Counted from the first letter of the stretch, positions 51,241-59,703 are shown. The stretch: DNA of 64,000 bases from Amycolatopsis methanolica 239 (GCF_000739085.1 NZ_CP009110.1:4588001-4652000); one strand, 5' to 3'. Notes: generated from the sequence alone by a model not told the origin. Program-made: numbers and translations.

Positions 51241-52079
51241 GCGACCACCTCGGTGTGCTCGGTCCGGGCGAGCTCGCGGGCGACGTCCACGATGATCTCC
51301 AGGGCCTTGGTCAGCCGGAGGTATTCGTACGGATCACCGCTGGAGGCGAACTCCCCGGTCATCAACCGGGCACCGAACCGGCTCTCCTCCGCGGTCAGCA
51401 GATCCGCCCAGATCCGGTCGGGCGCACCGAAGGTGAACGTGGCGCCGTGCGGCGACCGGCGGGTCACGTCGATGATCCGGCCCCGGTAGATGCGCAGGTG
51501 GACTTCGTGCTCACCACCGCGCAGTCCGATGGTGCCGTCCCAGGACGCCACCGCGGACAGGAACGCCGCGTTCGCCGTCAGCCCCTCGGCAAGCGCTTTC
51601 CCCCATGCCACCGTGCCCACGTCCCGGTTCACGGGTCGCGGCCCTCCGTCGCCCGCCCGCACGAGCGCGGTGGCCGTGCCCGACTGGATCACGGTGCCGG
51701 CACCGTCGCGCAGCTCGTTGTACCGGGTCACCAGTCCCTGGCCGCCCCCGCGGCTGTCCTGCAGGCGGACGATCGTCACCGCGAGCGAGAGCTCGTCCCC
51801 CACCTTGATCGGCCGGTGGTAGGTCCAGCTCTCCTCGGTCGCCGCCACGATCGACGCGCTCACCAGCCCCAGCCGGGTCCACAGGCCGGCCGCCACCGCC
51901 GCACCGAAGGAACCCTGCAGGACCGGTTCCCCGAACGACGTGCCCCGGGCGTACTCGACGCTGGTGTGCAGGGGGTGGTCGTCGCCGCTGAGGGCGGTGA
52001 ACCGCGCCAGGTCCTCCTCGGTCACCACCCTCGGTCCCGCCGTGAACCGCTGCCCGACCCGGAAGTCCTCGAAGTACAT
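51237..52079 (-). CDS. MaoC-like hydratase fused to an SCP2-like domain
   Basis: Protein of 280 residues. Residues 1-150 are a MaoC hot-dog domain: YFEDFRVGQRFTAGPRVVTE, FTALSGDDHPLHTSVEYARG, then PIKVGDELSLAVTI and GQGLVTRYNELRDGAGT. Residues 165-280 have the look of an SCP2 sterol-carrier-like domain: ASWDGTIGLRGGEHEVHLRI, then FGAPDRIWADLLTAEES and SGDPYEYLRLTKALEIIVDV. This gives a hydratase with its own lipid-binding or substrate-binding partner domain. It is in the operon between the hydrolase and the transporter. Confidence 0.8.
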   Translation of the reverse strand: MYFEDFRVGQRFTAGPRVVTEEDLARFTALSGDDHPLHTSVEYARGTSFGEPVLQGSFGAAVAAGLWTRLGLVSASIVAATEESWTYHRPIKVGDELSLAVTIVRLQDSRGGGQGLVTRYNELRDGAGTVIQSGTATALVRAGDGGPRPVNRDVGTVAWGKALAEGLTANAAFLSAVASWDGTIGLRGGEHEVHLRIYRGRIIDVTRRSPHGATFTFGAPDRIWADLLTAEESRFGARLMTGEFASSGDPYEYLRLTKALEIIVDVARELARTEHTEVVA

Positions 52080-52093
52080 CCCACCTCCGCCGA

Positions 52094-53482
52094 TCACGCC
52101 GCACCGTCCGCCCGCTCGGACGAAACCGCGTACAGGTCGCGCTGGAACCGTTCCCTGATGGTGCTCACCCCGGCGAAGGTCACCACGGCCATCGCGATGA
52201 TGTACAGCGACACCGCCCACGATCCGCCGGAGGCGGCGACCAGGGCCGTGGTGATCATCGGCGCCAGTCCGCCTGCCAGCACGGACGCCACCTGGAAACC
52301 CAGTGACGCTCCGGAGAGCCGGACATCGGCCGGGAACATCTCGGCGTACATCGCGGTCTGGCACCCGAACATCGACGCGTGAATCGTGAACCCGATGACC
52401 AGCGCGACCCCCAGCCACAGCAGGCTGCCGGTGTCGATCAGCCAGAACATCGGGAACCCCGCGACCGCCATGGCCGCCGCACCCGCGAGGTAGATCCGCT
52501 TGCGCCCGAGCCGGTCGGACAACGCGCCGAACACCGGGATGGTCACCACCTGCGTCAGCCCCGCGAGCATCACCACGAGCAGCATCGGCGTGCGGTCCAG
52601 CCCGAGTGTCTTCGTCCCGTAGTCGAGAATCCCGGAGATGAAGATGTAGAAGGTTCCGTTGACCACGAAGAACGCCGCGATCGCCTGCAGGATCTGCCGC
52701 CAGTAAAGGCGGATCGCCTGCCCGACCGGGGCCTTGCGCACCCCGGCCCGCTGCGCGGCCGCCGAGGAGGCGTAACGGAGCTCGGTGAACACCGGACTCT
52801 CCTCGATCTTGAGCTGGACGTAGATCCCGACGACCACCAGCAGCAGCCCGGACAGGAACGGGATCCGCCAGCCCCACGCCTCGAACGAACCCGCCGGCAC
52901 CAGCGCGGTGAGCACCAGGAAGAACCCGTTGCCGAGGACCGCGCCGAGGATCGTGCCGGTGTTGACCAGCGAGCCGTAGAAGCCGCGCTTCGCCACCGGG
53001 GCGTGCTCCACCAGCAGCATCGCCGCACCACCCCACTGCGCACCGACACCCAGCCCCTGCACGATCCGCGCGACCACGAGCAGGACCGGCGCCCACATCC
53101 CGGCGGTGTCGTAGGTCGGCAGCAATCCCACCACGAACGTCGCCACACCCATCAACAGCATCGAGCCGACCAGCGGGACCTTCCGTCCGTAACGGTCCCC
53201 CACGTGCCCGGCGAGCACCCCGCCGAGCGGCCGCGCGACGAATCCCACCGCCAGCGTCGCGAACGACGCGAGCGTGCCCTGCACGCCGCCCAGCGTGGGG
53301 AAGAACAACGGACCGAACACCAACGCCGCCGCCGTCGAATACACCAGGAAGTCGAACCACTCGAGCACGGTCGACGCGATGGAGGCGAAGGCCAGCTTCC
53401 GCATCCTGCGCTCGTCGACCACGAGACCGCCGTGAGCCGCATCGGCTCGGGCGGACGGGGACACGTCACGGTCCGTAGACAC
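52094..53482 (-). CDS. MFS transporter, metabolite:H+ symporter type
   Basis: Transporter of 462 residues with 12 helices. It has the MHS-family start ASIASTVLEWFDFLVYSTAA, the loop motif GHVGDRYGRK near 93 and LVNTGTILGAVLGNGFFL. MHS members import dicarboxylates, aromatic acids or betaine-like solutes. First gene of the operon (GTG start, AGGAGG upstream). A CTGAACG-type operator lies 40 bases before the start. The substrate is presumably the acid degraded by the following six genes. Confidence 0.9.
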   Translation of the reverse strand: MSTDRDVSPSARADAAHGGLVVDERRMRKLAFASIASTVLEWFDFLVYSTAAALVFGPLFFPTLGGVQGTLASFATLAVGFVARPLGGVLAGHVGDRYGRKVPLVGSMLLMGVATFVVGLLPTYDTAGMWAPVLLVVARIVQGLGVGAQWGGAAMLLVEHAPVAKRGFYGSLVNTGTILGAVLGNGFFLVLTALVPAGSFEAWGWRIPFLSGLLLVVVGIYVQLKIEESPVFTELRYASSAAAQRAGVRKAPVGQAIRLYWRQILQAIAAFFVVNGTFYIFISGILDYGTKTLGLDRTPMLLVVMLAGLTQVVTIPVFGALSDRLGRKRIYLAGAAAMAVAGFPMFWLIDTGSLLWLGVALVIGFTIHASMFGCQTAMYAEMFPADVRLSGASLGFQVASVLAGGLAPMITTALVAASGGSWAVSLYIIAMAVVTFAGVSTIRERFQRDLYAVSSERADGAA

Positions 53483-53521
53483 CGGGGGGACCTCCTCATC
53501 GATCGTCCACCACGGCCGTTC

Positions 53522-53540
53522 AGAACGAACGACCGTTCAG
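53522..53540. promoter_or_regulatory. TetR-type operator upstream of the MFS operon
   Basis: Minus strand CTGAACGGTCGTTCGTTCT; its core GAACGGTCGTTC is a near-perfect palindrome. Two further copies of the 19-mer lie before the tetR gene (54971) and before the SnoaL gene (55700). Confidence 0.7.
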
Positions 53541-53541
53541 G

Positions 53542-54026
53542 CCAGTCAAGCAGGCGGCCCGCCCTGGGTCAACCCCCGGCGGCGCCGGCCTGCACCGCGG
53601 ACGGAGTCGACAGTGGACGCTGGATCGGCCACGACAGGCCACGTAGTCGACACCGACCGGTCCCAGCCGCACTGGCGCGACGGGCACGATCACCCGATGC
53701 TCGCCGCTGCCCCACACCGGGACCGGCCCCAGGCCGTCGAGGCGCCCCCGGTAGCGACCGGACGCGACGACGAGCTCGGTCCTGCCCGTGCCCGCCCGGC
53801 CGGAACGCCCCCTCGACGTGGTGCGGACGGCCGAGTGCTCGCGCCGCCCCGCGCACGTCTCCGCGCCTCGGGCAGGCCCGGACGCGGGTCGAGACGCAGC
53901 GCAAGCCGGCCTCGGCCACGCCGTAACCAAGGACGGGCCGAACCGGGCGGGCACCTCGCCGAGCCCGCCACAGCACGCGTTCTTCCGACGAGGGGCGGGC
54001 CTCAACGCCGAGCGCGGCCGGCCTGG
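53542..54026. other. No recognisable gene
   Basis: Open frames exist on both strands but read as arginine/proline-rich shadow translations. One minus-strand stretch (about 53640-53790, LVVASGRYRGRLDGLGPVPV) looks protein-like but I cannot assign it. It borders a broken enolase-superfamily gene and is probably decayed DNA. Confidence 0.4.
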
Positions 54027-54335
54027 TCACCTCCGGGAGAACGCGCGCACCGCGTCCGGGTCGAGCTCGACCCCGAAGCCGGGCCCGTCGGGCAGGTGCA
54101 GCTCCCCCCTCGTAGCGCAGCGGGGTGGCGAGGTGCTCGGCACGCATCAGCAGGGGCCCGAACAGCTCGCTCCCCCAGGTCACCGCGGGCAGTGCGCACG
54201 CCAGGTGCAGCGAGGCCGCGGTGCCGACCGGACCGTCGATGGACGTGCCCGTGTGGGCGGGGATCCCGGCGGCCGCCGCGACGTCCGCGATGGACCTGGT
54301 TTCCGTCGCCGTCACAGGTGACCACCGTGACCCCG
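54027..54335 (-). pseudogene. Muconate cycloisomerase-like (enolase superfamily) 3' remnant
   Basis: The minus strand reads SIADVAAAAGIPAHTGTSID, then GTAASLHLACALPAVTWGSE and LFGPLLMRAEHLATPLRYEG. After a one-base shift near 54110 it continues ELHLPDGPGFGVELDPDAVR to a TGA at 54027. This is the C-terminal quarter of a muconate or chloromuconate cycloisomerase. The first three quarters are missing. It lies head-to-head with a broken PcaR-like regulator, the common CatR/PcaR neighbourhood. Confidence 0.7.
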
Positions 54336-54375
54336 GTTGTGACACTTCCTGCGGACTGTCAAGAGAACTGAGGAA

Positions 54376-54887
54376 ATGGAGCCGATGGACGACGAGAAGA
54401 CGAGTCAGAACCACATCCAGGGCCTGGAACGCGGCCTTGCGGTGCTCACCGAGTTCGACGCCGACCGTCCGAACCCGACAGTGGCCGAGCTCGCGACGGC
54501 CCGGGCTGTCCCGCCCGGTCGTGCACCCGAGTCCTGTTGACCTTGCAACGACTTGGTTACGTGGCCGCGTCCGGTCCACACTGGACGTTGACGCCGCGGG
54601 TGCCGTCCATCGGCCAGCACTAGACGGCGACGCACGCCCTCACCGAACTGGCTCAACCACACCTGATGCGACAGGCCGAGCGGACCGGGGAGTCGGCCAC
54701 CCTCGCGGTGATGGACGGCAACGAAGTCGTCTACATCGCGCGGGTGCCGGTACGCCGGGTGTTGAGCGTGACCGTGTCCCACGGCACGCGCGTCCCCGTG
54801 CACGCGACGATGCGCGAGGAGGTGGTCCCCGTGCTGCACGAGACCGTGAAGGCGATCAGCGGCGAGCTGGGGCACGAACGCGGGTGA
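54376..54887 (+). pseudogene. PcaR-like IclR regulator, broken
   Basis: ATG at 54376 gives SQNHIQGLERGLAVLTEFDA and PTVAELATA. A frameshift leads to RVLLTLQRLGYVAASGPHWT and an in-frame TAG. The same frame resumes as TELAQPHLMRQAERTGESAT, VVYIARVPVRRVLSVTVSHG and TRVPVHATM, then jumps to REEVVPVLHETVKAISGELG. The jump removes about 80 residues of the effector domain. At least three lesions make it non-functional. Confidence 0.75.
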
Positions 54888-54970
54888 CACGGCGGCCCAC
54901 GGCCGGCGGGACCGTCCCAGCCGAGGGCCGGCGGCGTGTGCGCACTCGCCATGCTCACACCTCCTCGGAC

Positions 54971-54989
54971 CTGAACGAACGTTCTTACT
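54971..54989. promoter_or_regulatory. TetR-type operator upstream of tetR
   Basis: CTGAACGAACGTTCTTACT, containing the palindrome GAACGAACGTTC at 54973-54984 with one mismatched pair. It is 50 bases before the tetR start, consistent with autoregulation. Confidence 0.7.
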
Positions 54990-55039
54990 CCAGAGAACCA
55001 GTCGCTTCGAGTTCCGTCAAGAACGTGTAACCTCGCCGG

Positions 55040-55657
55040 ATGAACAGTCGTTCTGCTGCTGCCGCGCTGATCACCGAAACCGGCCGGGGCACCAAGGCGG
55101 CGATCCTCAACGCAGCCCTGGCCGCGTTCGGCGAAAAGGGCTTCAACGGCGCCTCGACACGCGATGTGGCCGCCGGCGCCGGAACCAGCCTGTCCAACCT
55201 CTACAACTACTTCCCGTCGAAGTCGCACCTGCTCGCCGAACTGCTCCAGCGGGCCAACGACGAGCTGCTGAACCGCACCAGCACCGCGGTCCAGCCCGCC
55301 GGGGACGACCCGGCCGACCGGATGCGGGAAGCGGTCAAGGCCTACGTCGGGTTCGTCGTGGACCACCAGACGGCGGCACTGGTCGCCATCAGCGAGATCC
55401 GCTACCTCCACGGCGAGCACCGGGAACGGGTCGTCCGCGCCCGCGACAGCACCCAGGCCATCTTCGGGGAGATCATCGCCGAGGGCGTCGCCCAGGGCCG
55501 GTTCACCACCCCCTACCCCGACGGCGCCGCACGGAACACCGTGTCGATGTGCTCGGCGATCTCCACCTGGTACCGCGCTGGCGGGCGCCTCTCCCGGAAG
55601 GCCCTCGCCGAGCAGCACGCCCGGTACACGCTCGCCCTGCTCGAAACCCGCGACTGA
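55040..55657 (+). CDS. TetR-family transcriptional regulator
   Basis: Regulator of 205 residues. HTH at about 17-63: TKAAILNAALAAFGEKGFNG, then STRDVAAGAGTSLSNLYNYF and PSKSHLLAELL. The C-terminal half is a helical ligand domain. Three CTGAACG 19-mers around it (before the MFS operon, before itself, before the SnoaL gene) define its likely regulon. TetR proteins near acyl-CoA catabolic genes often respond to acyl-CoA; that is inference. Confidence 0.9.
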   Translation: MNSRSAAAALITETGRGTKAAILNAALAAFGEKGFNGASTRDVAAGAGTSLSNLYNYFPSKSHLLAELLQRANDELLNRTSTAVQPAGDDPADRMREAVKAYVGFVVDHQTAALVAISEIRYLHGEHRERVVRARDSTQAIFGEIIAEGVAQGRFTTPYPDGAARNTVSMCSAISTWYRAGGRLSRKALAEQHARYTLALLETRD

Positions 55658-55699
55658 CCGCAGGCACGCCTTGCCAACCGGCCCGCTCCCGCCTATCGT

Positions 55700-55718
55700 C
55701 TGAACGATCGTTCGTACT
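55700..55718. promoter_or_regulatory. TetR-type operator upstream of the SnoaL-like gene
   Basis: CTGAACGATCGTTCGTACT with a perfect 12-bp palindrome GAACGATCGTTC (55702-55713). It lies 24 bases before the start at 55743. Confidence 0.7.
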
Positions 55719-55742
55719 GAGGCGGAGAGCGGGGAGGCGCGC

Positions 55743-56231
55743 ATGGGTGACCTGGAGGCCAGGATCCGGCGGCTCGAAGACGTCCAGGAGATCGGCCAGC
55801 TGCGTGCGCGGTACTGCCAGTACCTGGACGACGGGCACTGGGACGAGCTCGCCGGCCTGTTCACCGAGGAGGGCCGGTTCGTCGGCCTGTCCACCGCCAG
55901 CGGGCGCAGTGAACTGCGGACGTTCTTCGCCGGCCTGCAGGGCGGTCCGCTCACCGCGTGGTGGCACTTCAGCGCCAACGAGACGGTGACGGTCGACGGC
56001 GACACCGCCTCCGGGGAAACCTGGCTCTACCAGCCCTGCGTGGTCGACGGCGAGGCCCAGGTGGCCGCGGGCCGCTACACCGATTCGCTGGTGCGCCAGG
56101 ACGGGAAGTGGCTGTTCACCGAGCGGAAGGTCACCTTCTTCTGGTGGGTGCCCCTGACCGCCGGGTGGGACGCCGGGAGAATCGGCTGGGCCCCGGCCGA
56201 CGGGGCCCTGGACCCTCGCTACCGGGGATGA
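55743..56231 (+). CDS. SnoaL-like (NTF2 fold) protein
   Basis: Protein of 162 residues. It starts with a short helix (DLEARIRRLEDVQEIGQLRA), then RYCQYLDDGHWDELAGLFTE, the usual SnoaL_4 pattern also found in dehydratases such as scytalone dehydratase. AWWHFSANETVTVDGDTASG follows. Preceded by its own CTGAACG operator, so it is likely co-controlled with the 45-53 kb operon. A dehydration or isomerisation role is possible but not shown. Confidence 0.78.
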   Translation: MGDLEARIRRLEDVQEIGQLRARYCQYLDDGHWDELAGLFTEEGRFVGLSTASGRSELRTFFAGLQGGPLTAWWHFSANETVTVDGDTASGETWLYQPCVVDGEAQVAAGRYTDSLVRQDGKWLFTERKVTFFWWVPLTAGWDAGRIGWAPADGALDPRYRG

Positions 56232-56298
56232 GTGAAGCCCTGCCCCGCGGGGTGCCGGCGGATCATTTCGTACCGCGGTGACTTCGCGCCGAGCTGGT

Positions 56299-56716
56299 TC
56301 AACCCGCTTCGAATCGACGGAGCAGCAGCGTTAGCAGGCCGGCCAGTTCGGTGCGCTGCTGCCGCGTCAGGGGCGCGAGCAGGTCGTCCTCGAAGGCGAA
56401 GTGGTCGGCGATGTCGTCGTCCAGGTCGGACACCGCCTCCGGGGTCAGGGTGACCAGGACGCTGCGCTGGTCGTCGGCCGAGGCTCGCGCATGATCCAGC
56501 CGTCGCGCTCCAGCCGGTGCAACCGTCCGGTGAGGCCGGAGGACGAGATCAGCATCTCCGCGCGCAACTGGGACGGCGTCATCGCGTATGGCGGCCCGAT
56601 GCGGCGCAGCGCCCGCAGCACCTCGAAGTCGCCCACGTTGGCGACCATCCGCCCGCGCCGGCGGCGCAGCCGGCCGTTCTCCGCGCCCTCCACGTGCTGC
56701 GCGATCCGCAGGATCG
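56299..56716 (-). pseudogene. MarR-family regulator, 3' part (separated from its start)
   Basis: The minus strand reads [40 protein letters not shown], the recognition helix segment [20 protein letters not shown] and MREP. After a one-base shift near 56494 it continues [20 protein letters not shown] to RRFEAG and TGA at 56299. It lacks its own start: upstream, at 56709-56723, the frame is fused to the beginning of ctaD. Its missing start is on the plus strand at 57073. Confidence 0.75.
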
Positions 56717-56984
56717 GGGTCGCGTACAGCAGCATGATCGTGCCGTGCATGGTGAACAGCTGATTGTACTGCTCCTGCGACAGGAACTGCTGCCCTGGGC
56801 GCGCCAGCTCGGTGCGGATCAGCATCGCCATCGCGCCGCCCACCATGAAGAACGCGAACGACGTGACCAGGTACATGATGCCGATCTGCTTGTGGTCCGT
56901 CGTGCGCAACAACCGCAGCAGCACCGAACCCCTGGCGGAGCGGCGCGCGACCGGCCGGGCGGGCGCCGAGGGGGAGGCAGTCAC
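56713..56984 (-). pseudogene. Cytochrome c oxidase subunit I (ctaD), 5' part
   Basis: GTG at 56984 starts an N-terminal tail, then [40 protein letters not shown] and [19 protein letters not shown]. This is the first membrane helix and the start of the second, including the heme-a ligand region of aa3 oxidase subunit I. The frame then passes without a stop into marR sequence. The true continuation lies on the plus strand from 57154. Not a real fusion protein. Confidence 0.8.
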
Positions 56985-56998
56985 GAAGGCGAGGTTAT

Positions 56999-57014
56999 TT
57001 CGCTCGCGAGCGAA
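56999..57014. promoter_or_regulatory. Perfect 16-bp palindrome, likely MarR operator
   Basis: TTCGCTCGCGAGCGAA lies midway between the divergent starts of ctaD (56984) and marR (57073). Its size and position fit autoregulation by the MarR protein encoded here. Confidence 0.6.
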
Positions 57015-57072
57015 GTATCTACCCGAGGGGCCGTGCGGGTGTCCGGAGAGACACGAGGTACTACTTCACGAC

Positions 57073-57160
57073 ATGGATGGTGATGTCGTCGGCCGCTCGG
57101 TGGCGCTGTGGGCCGAGCAGATGCCTGGCCTGGACGTCTCGGCCTCGGAGGTGCGACGCC
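57073..57160 (+). pseudogene. MarR-family regulator, 5' part
   Basis: ATG at 57073 reads [20 protein letters not shown] then DVSASEV, after which one missing base and the join to ctaD sequence at 57153-57167 end the match. This is the N-terminal helix expected before the LRIAQHVEG segment found on the minus strand at 56716. Confidence 0.6.
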
Positions 57161-57644
57161 GATCCTGTTCGGGTTCGCCAACTTCGTGCTGCCGCTGCAG
57201 ATCGGCGCCCCGGACGTCGCGTTCCCCCGTCTCAACGCGCTGTCCTACTGGCTCTTCCTGTTCGGCGGCGTCATCACCGTCTCCGGCTTCCTGACCCCGG
57301 GCGGTGCGGCCGACTTCGGCTGGTTCGCCTACACCCCGCCGTCGGGCGCGATCTACTCGCCCGGCGCGGGCGGCGACCTGTGGATCGCCGGGCTGACGGT
57401 GTCCGGTCTGGGCACTATCCTCGGCGCGGTCAACATGGTCACCACGATCGTGTGCCTGCGCGCGCCAGGCATGACGATGTTCCGGATGCCGATCTTCACC
57501 TGGAACGTCCTGGTGACGAGCGTGATGACCCTGATCGCGTTCCCGATCCTGACCGCCGCGCTGCTCGGTCTGGCGGCCGACCGGCATCTCGGGGCGCACG
57601 TGTTCGACCCGGCCAACGGCGGCGTGATCCTGTGGCAGCACCTG
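57154..57644 (+). pseudogene. Cytochrome c oxidase subunit I (ctaD), middle part, 3'-truncated
   Basis: The plus strand reads [60 protein letters not shown] and [20 protein letters not shown] up to GGVILWQHL. Normal CtaD would continue with the FWFFGHPEVYI copper/heme helix, but the match stops at 57644. So this copy lacks the CuB-ligand half even if the inversion is reversed. It must be a non-essential extra copy. Confidence 0.8.
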
Positions 57645-57659
57645 AGCCAACCGAACTCG

Positions 57660-58079
57660 GTGCAGTCCCTCGTGACCTCTTTGGACAGGTTTCGAGCAGG
57701 CCCCCACCGCGTACTTGCTGGCGCAGTAGCAGGCCCCCAGGCACGGCCATCGAGCTCACCGGGAGGATGCTCCAACCGGCGCTGCCGCATCCCGGGGCAG
57801 CACCGCGTACACGGTGGTGGCGACTCCGAAGACACCGCGTTACCCGGCCACGTCGAACACCGCCTTGTCGTCGGTCACGTCGAAGAGCCGCCCGTGGGCG
57901 CGCGTCGGCGCCAGGGCCTCGAACCGGGCCAGGTCGTCGTCCTTGCGCACCGTGCCGACGACCGTGTGGCCCGCGGCCAGCGCCCGCTGCGCGAAGGCGC
58001 GGCCCAAACCGCTGCTCGCACCGGTGATCAGCAAGGTTCGCGTCGGGGTCACCAGTAGCGGACCCAGCATACCGGGCAT
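57660..58079 (-). pseudogene. Short-chain dehydrogenase remnant
   Basis: Start region [20 protein letters not shown], then [32 protein letters not shown] and a stop at 57840. Beyond it, after a deletion and shifts, [33 protein letters not shown] and [13 protein letters not shown] follow in different frames. All are SDR blocks in correct order. The gene is cut near 57655, where it meets the truncated ctaD. The 240 bases upstream (58080-58320) show no gene. Confidence 0.65.
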
Positions 58080-58320
58080 GGCGGCGAACTGCCGTCGTGA
58101 TCGCACAAGACGTTGCGCGCGGCGGCGCTGTGCCGGACGTCGGCCAGCCACAGCCGGAACCACTCGCGCACGGTGAGCCGCCGCAGGCCGGGGATGCGCC
58201 ACTCGGACGCGCGCTCGTCTCGCGATCGCACGTCAGCTGCCCGAGCGTGCGGACGGAGCAAGAAAACCGGACATCACGCTCAGCCCCTTCGGCGAGACAA
58301 CCTGCGTTCGCACCAAAATA

Positions 58321-59703
58321 TCAGCAGAACCCGCTGGAAATCCTCTCCCGCGCGGCGACCGCGCCGAACTCCGCGGGCTGGCAGGTGGTTTCGAGCACCG
58401 ACATCCACAGGTCCCCGTCCGGGTCGACCTGGTTGCGCCGGCGCGTCATCAGGGAGAAGGGGACGTGCACGAACCGCCGCCGCCAGCGCGCCACCGCCGC
58501 CTCGGTGCGGCCTGCCATCGCCGCGTGCACCGCGGCGTGCGCCAGCCGCAGGCAGTAAACGCTGTCGTAGGCGTTCGCCGGGATGCTGCGGATCGCATAG
58601 CTGGGGTCGATGTACCGCATCGTGGGGGCCAGACCCGCAGCCGTCAGGTGCGCCTCGATGCTCGTCCGCAGCAGTTCCCCGATGTTGCCGAGCTTGACGT
58701 TGCCCGAGGCGTCGGTGCCGCGCCCGTTGAGCTGCGGAAGACCGTGCGCGTCGAACAGATCCTGCCCGGCGCCCTCGGCCACCACGACCACCGCGAAACC
58801 CTTGGCACGCACCAGGCGTTCGACGTGGGCCAGCAGGCCGTCGTCGCCGTCGAGCGCGAACGGCACCTCGGGGATCAGCACGACGTCAGCGGAGTTCGCC
58901 GCCAGTGCGGCGTAGGCGGCGATGAAACCGGAGTGCCGCCCCATCAGCTTCACGATCCCCACGCCGTTCGGGCTCGCCGCGGCTTCCACCGACACCGCGG
59001 AGATGAAGTCGGTGGCCCGCGCGAACGCGCTCTGGAACCCGAACGACTGATCGGTGAAGGGCAGGTCGTTGTCGATCGTCTTCGGCACACCGATCACCGC
59101 GATGTCCAGACCGCGCGCCCGGATCGCGCCGCTGAGGAACGTGGCCGCGCGCATCCCGCCGTCGCCGCCGATGACGAACATGACGTCGACGCCGTGCAGC
59201 GCGAGGGTCTCCACCATCTCGTCCGCATCCTGGCCGCCGCGGGAGCTGCCCAGGATGGTGCCGCCGAGGTTGTGGATGTCGCGCACCACCTCCGGGGTCA
59301 GTTCGACGGTGTCGTCGCGGTGCGCGGCCGTCAGCCCCTGCAGGCCGTTGCGGAACCCGACGATCCGCTTGACCCGGTAGTGCACCGACAGCTCCTGCAC
59401 CAGTCCGCGGATGACGTTGTTGAGGCCGGGGCACAGCCCGCCGCAGGTGACGATGCCCGCCGTCACGCGTGCCGGGTCGAAGTAGATCTTCCGCCGCGGC
59501 CCAGCAGCCTCGAAACTCGGCGCCTGCACCGAGGGCAGGCTGTGCTCGGCGAGCATCGCCACGGTGTCCTCGAGCAGGACGCGGTCGCCTTCCGCGACGT
59601 AGTGCGGCGAGGTTCGCTTCGTCGACAGCACCTCGGCGAACGGCGAATCGTAACGGCATTCGCCGAGCAGGCGAACGCGGAGGTCGTCCAGGTGCAGCGT
59701 CAC
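58321..59703 (-). CDS. 6-phosphofructokinase, plant-like (group III) type
   Basis: Protein of 460 residues. GIVTCGGLCPGLNNVIRGLV near 83, GGDGGMRAA at 179-187, PKTIDND at 207-213 (catalytic Asp), MGRHSGFIAAYAALA near 255, and a long C-terminus. Position 104 (E. coli numbering) is Gly and position 124 is Lys, the combination seen in plant-type ATP-dependent enzymes; PPi-dependent enzymes usually have Asp and Lys. It phosphorylates fructose 6-phosphate for the cleavage part of the RuMP cycle. GTG start with AAGGAGA upstream. Last gene of phi-glpX-pfk. Confidence 0.88.
   Translation of the reverse strand: MTLHLDDLRVRLLGECRYDSPFAEVLSTKRTSPHYVAEGDRVLLEDTVAMLAEHSLPSVQAPSFEAAGPRRKIYFDPARVTAGIVTCGGLCPGLNNVIRGLVQELSVHYRVKRIVGFRNGLQGLTAAHRDDTVELTPEVVRDIHNLGGTILGSSRGGQDADEMVETLALHGVDVMFVIGGDGGMRAATFLSGAIRARGLDIAVIGVPKTIDNDLPFTDQSFGFQSAFARATDFISAVSVEAAASPNGVGIVKLMGRHSGFIAAYAALAANSADVVLIPEVPFALDGDDGLLAHVERLVRAKGFAVVVVAEGAGQDLFDAHGLPQLNGRGTDASGNVKLGNIGELLRTSIEAHLTAAGLAPTMRYIDPSYAIRSIPANAYDSVYCLRLAHAAVHAAMAGRTEAAVARWRRRFVHVPFSLMTRRRNQVDPDGDLWMSVLETTCQPAEFGAVAARERISSGFC

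Noticed and set aside
56445-56984. Apparent CtaD-MarR fusion protein of 179 residues
   Set aside because: The reciprocal chimera on the other strand and the inverted 15-mers show that it arises from an inversion; the C-terminal part is also frameshifted.
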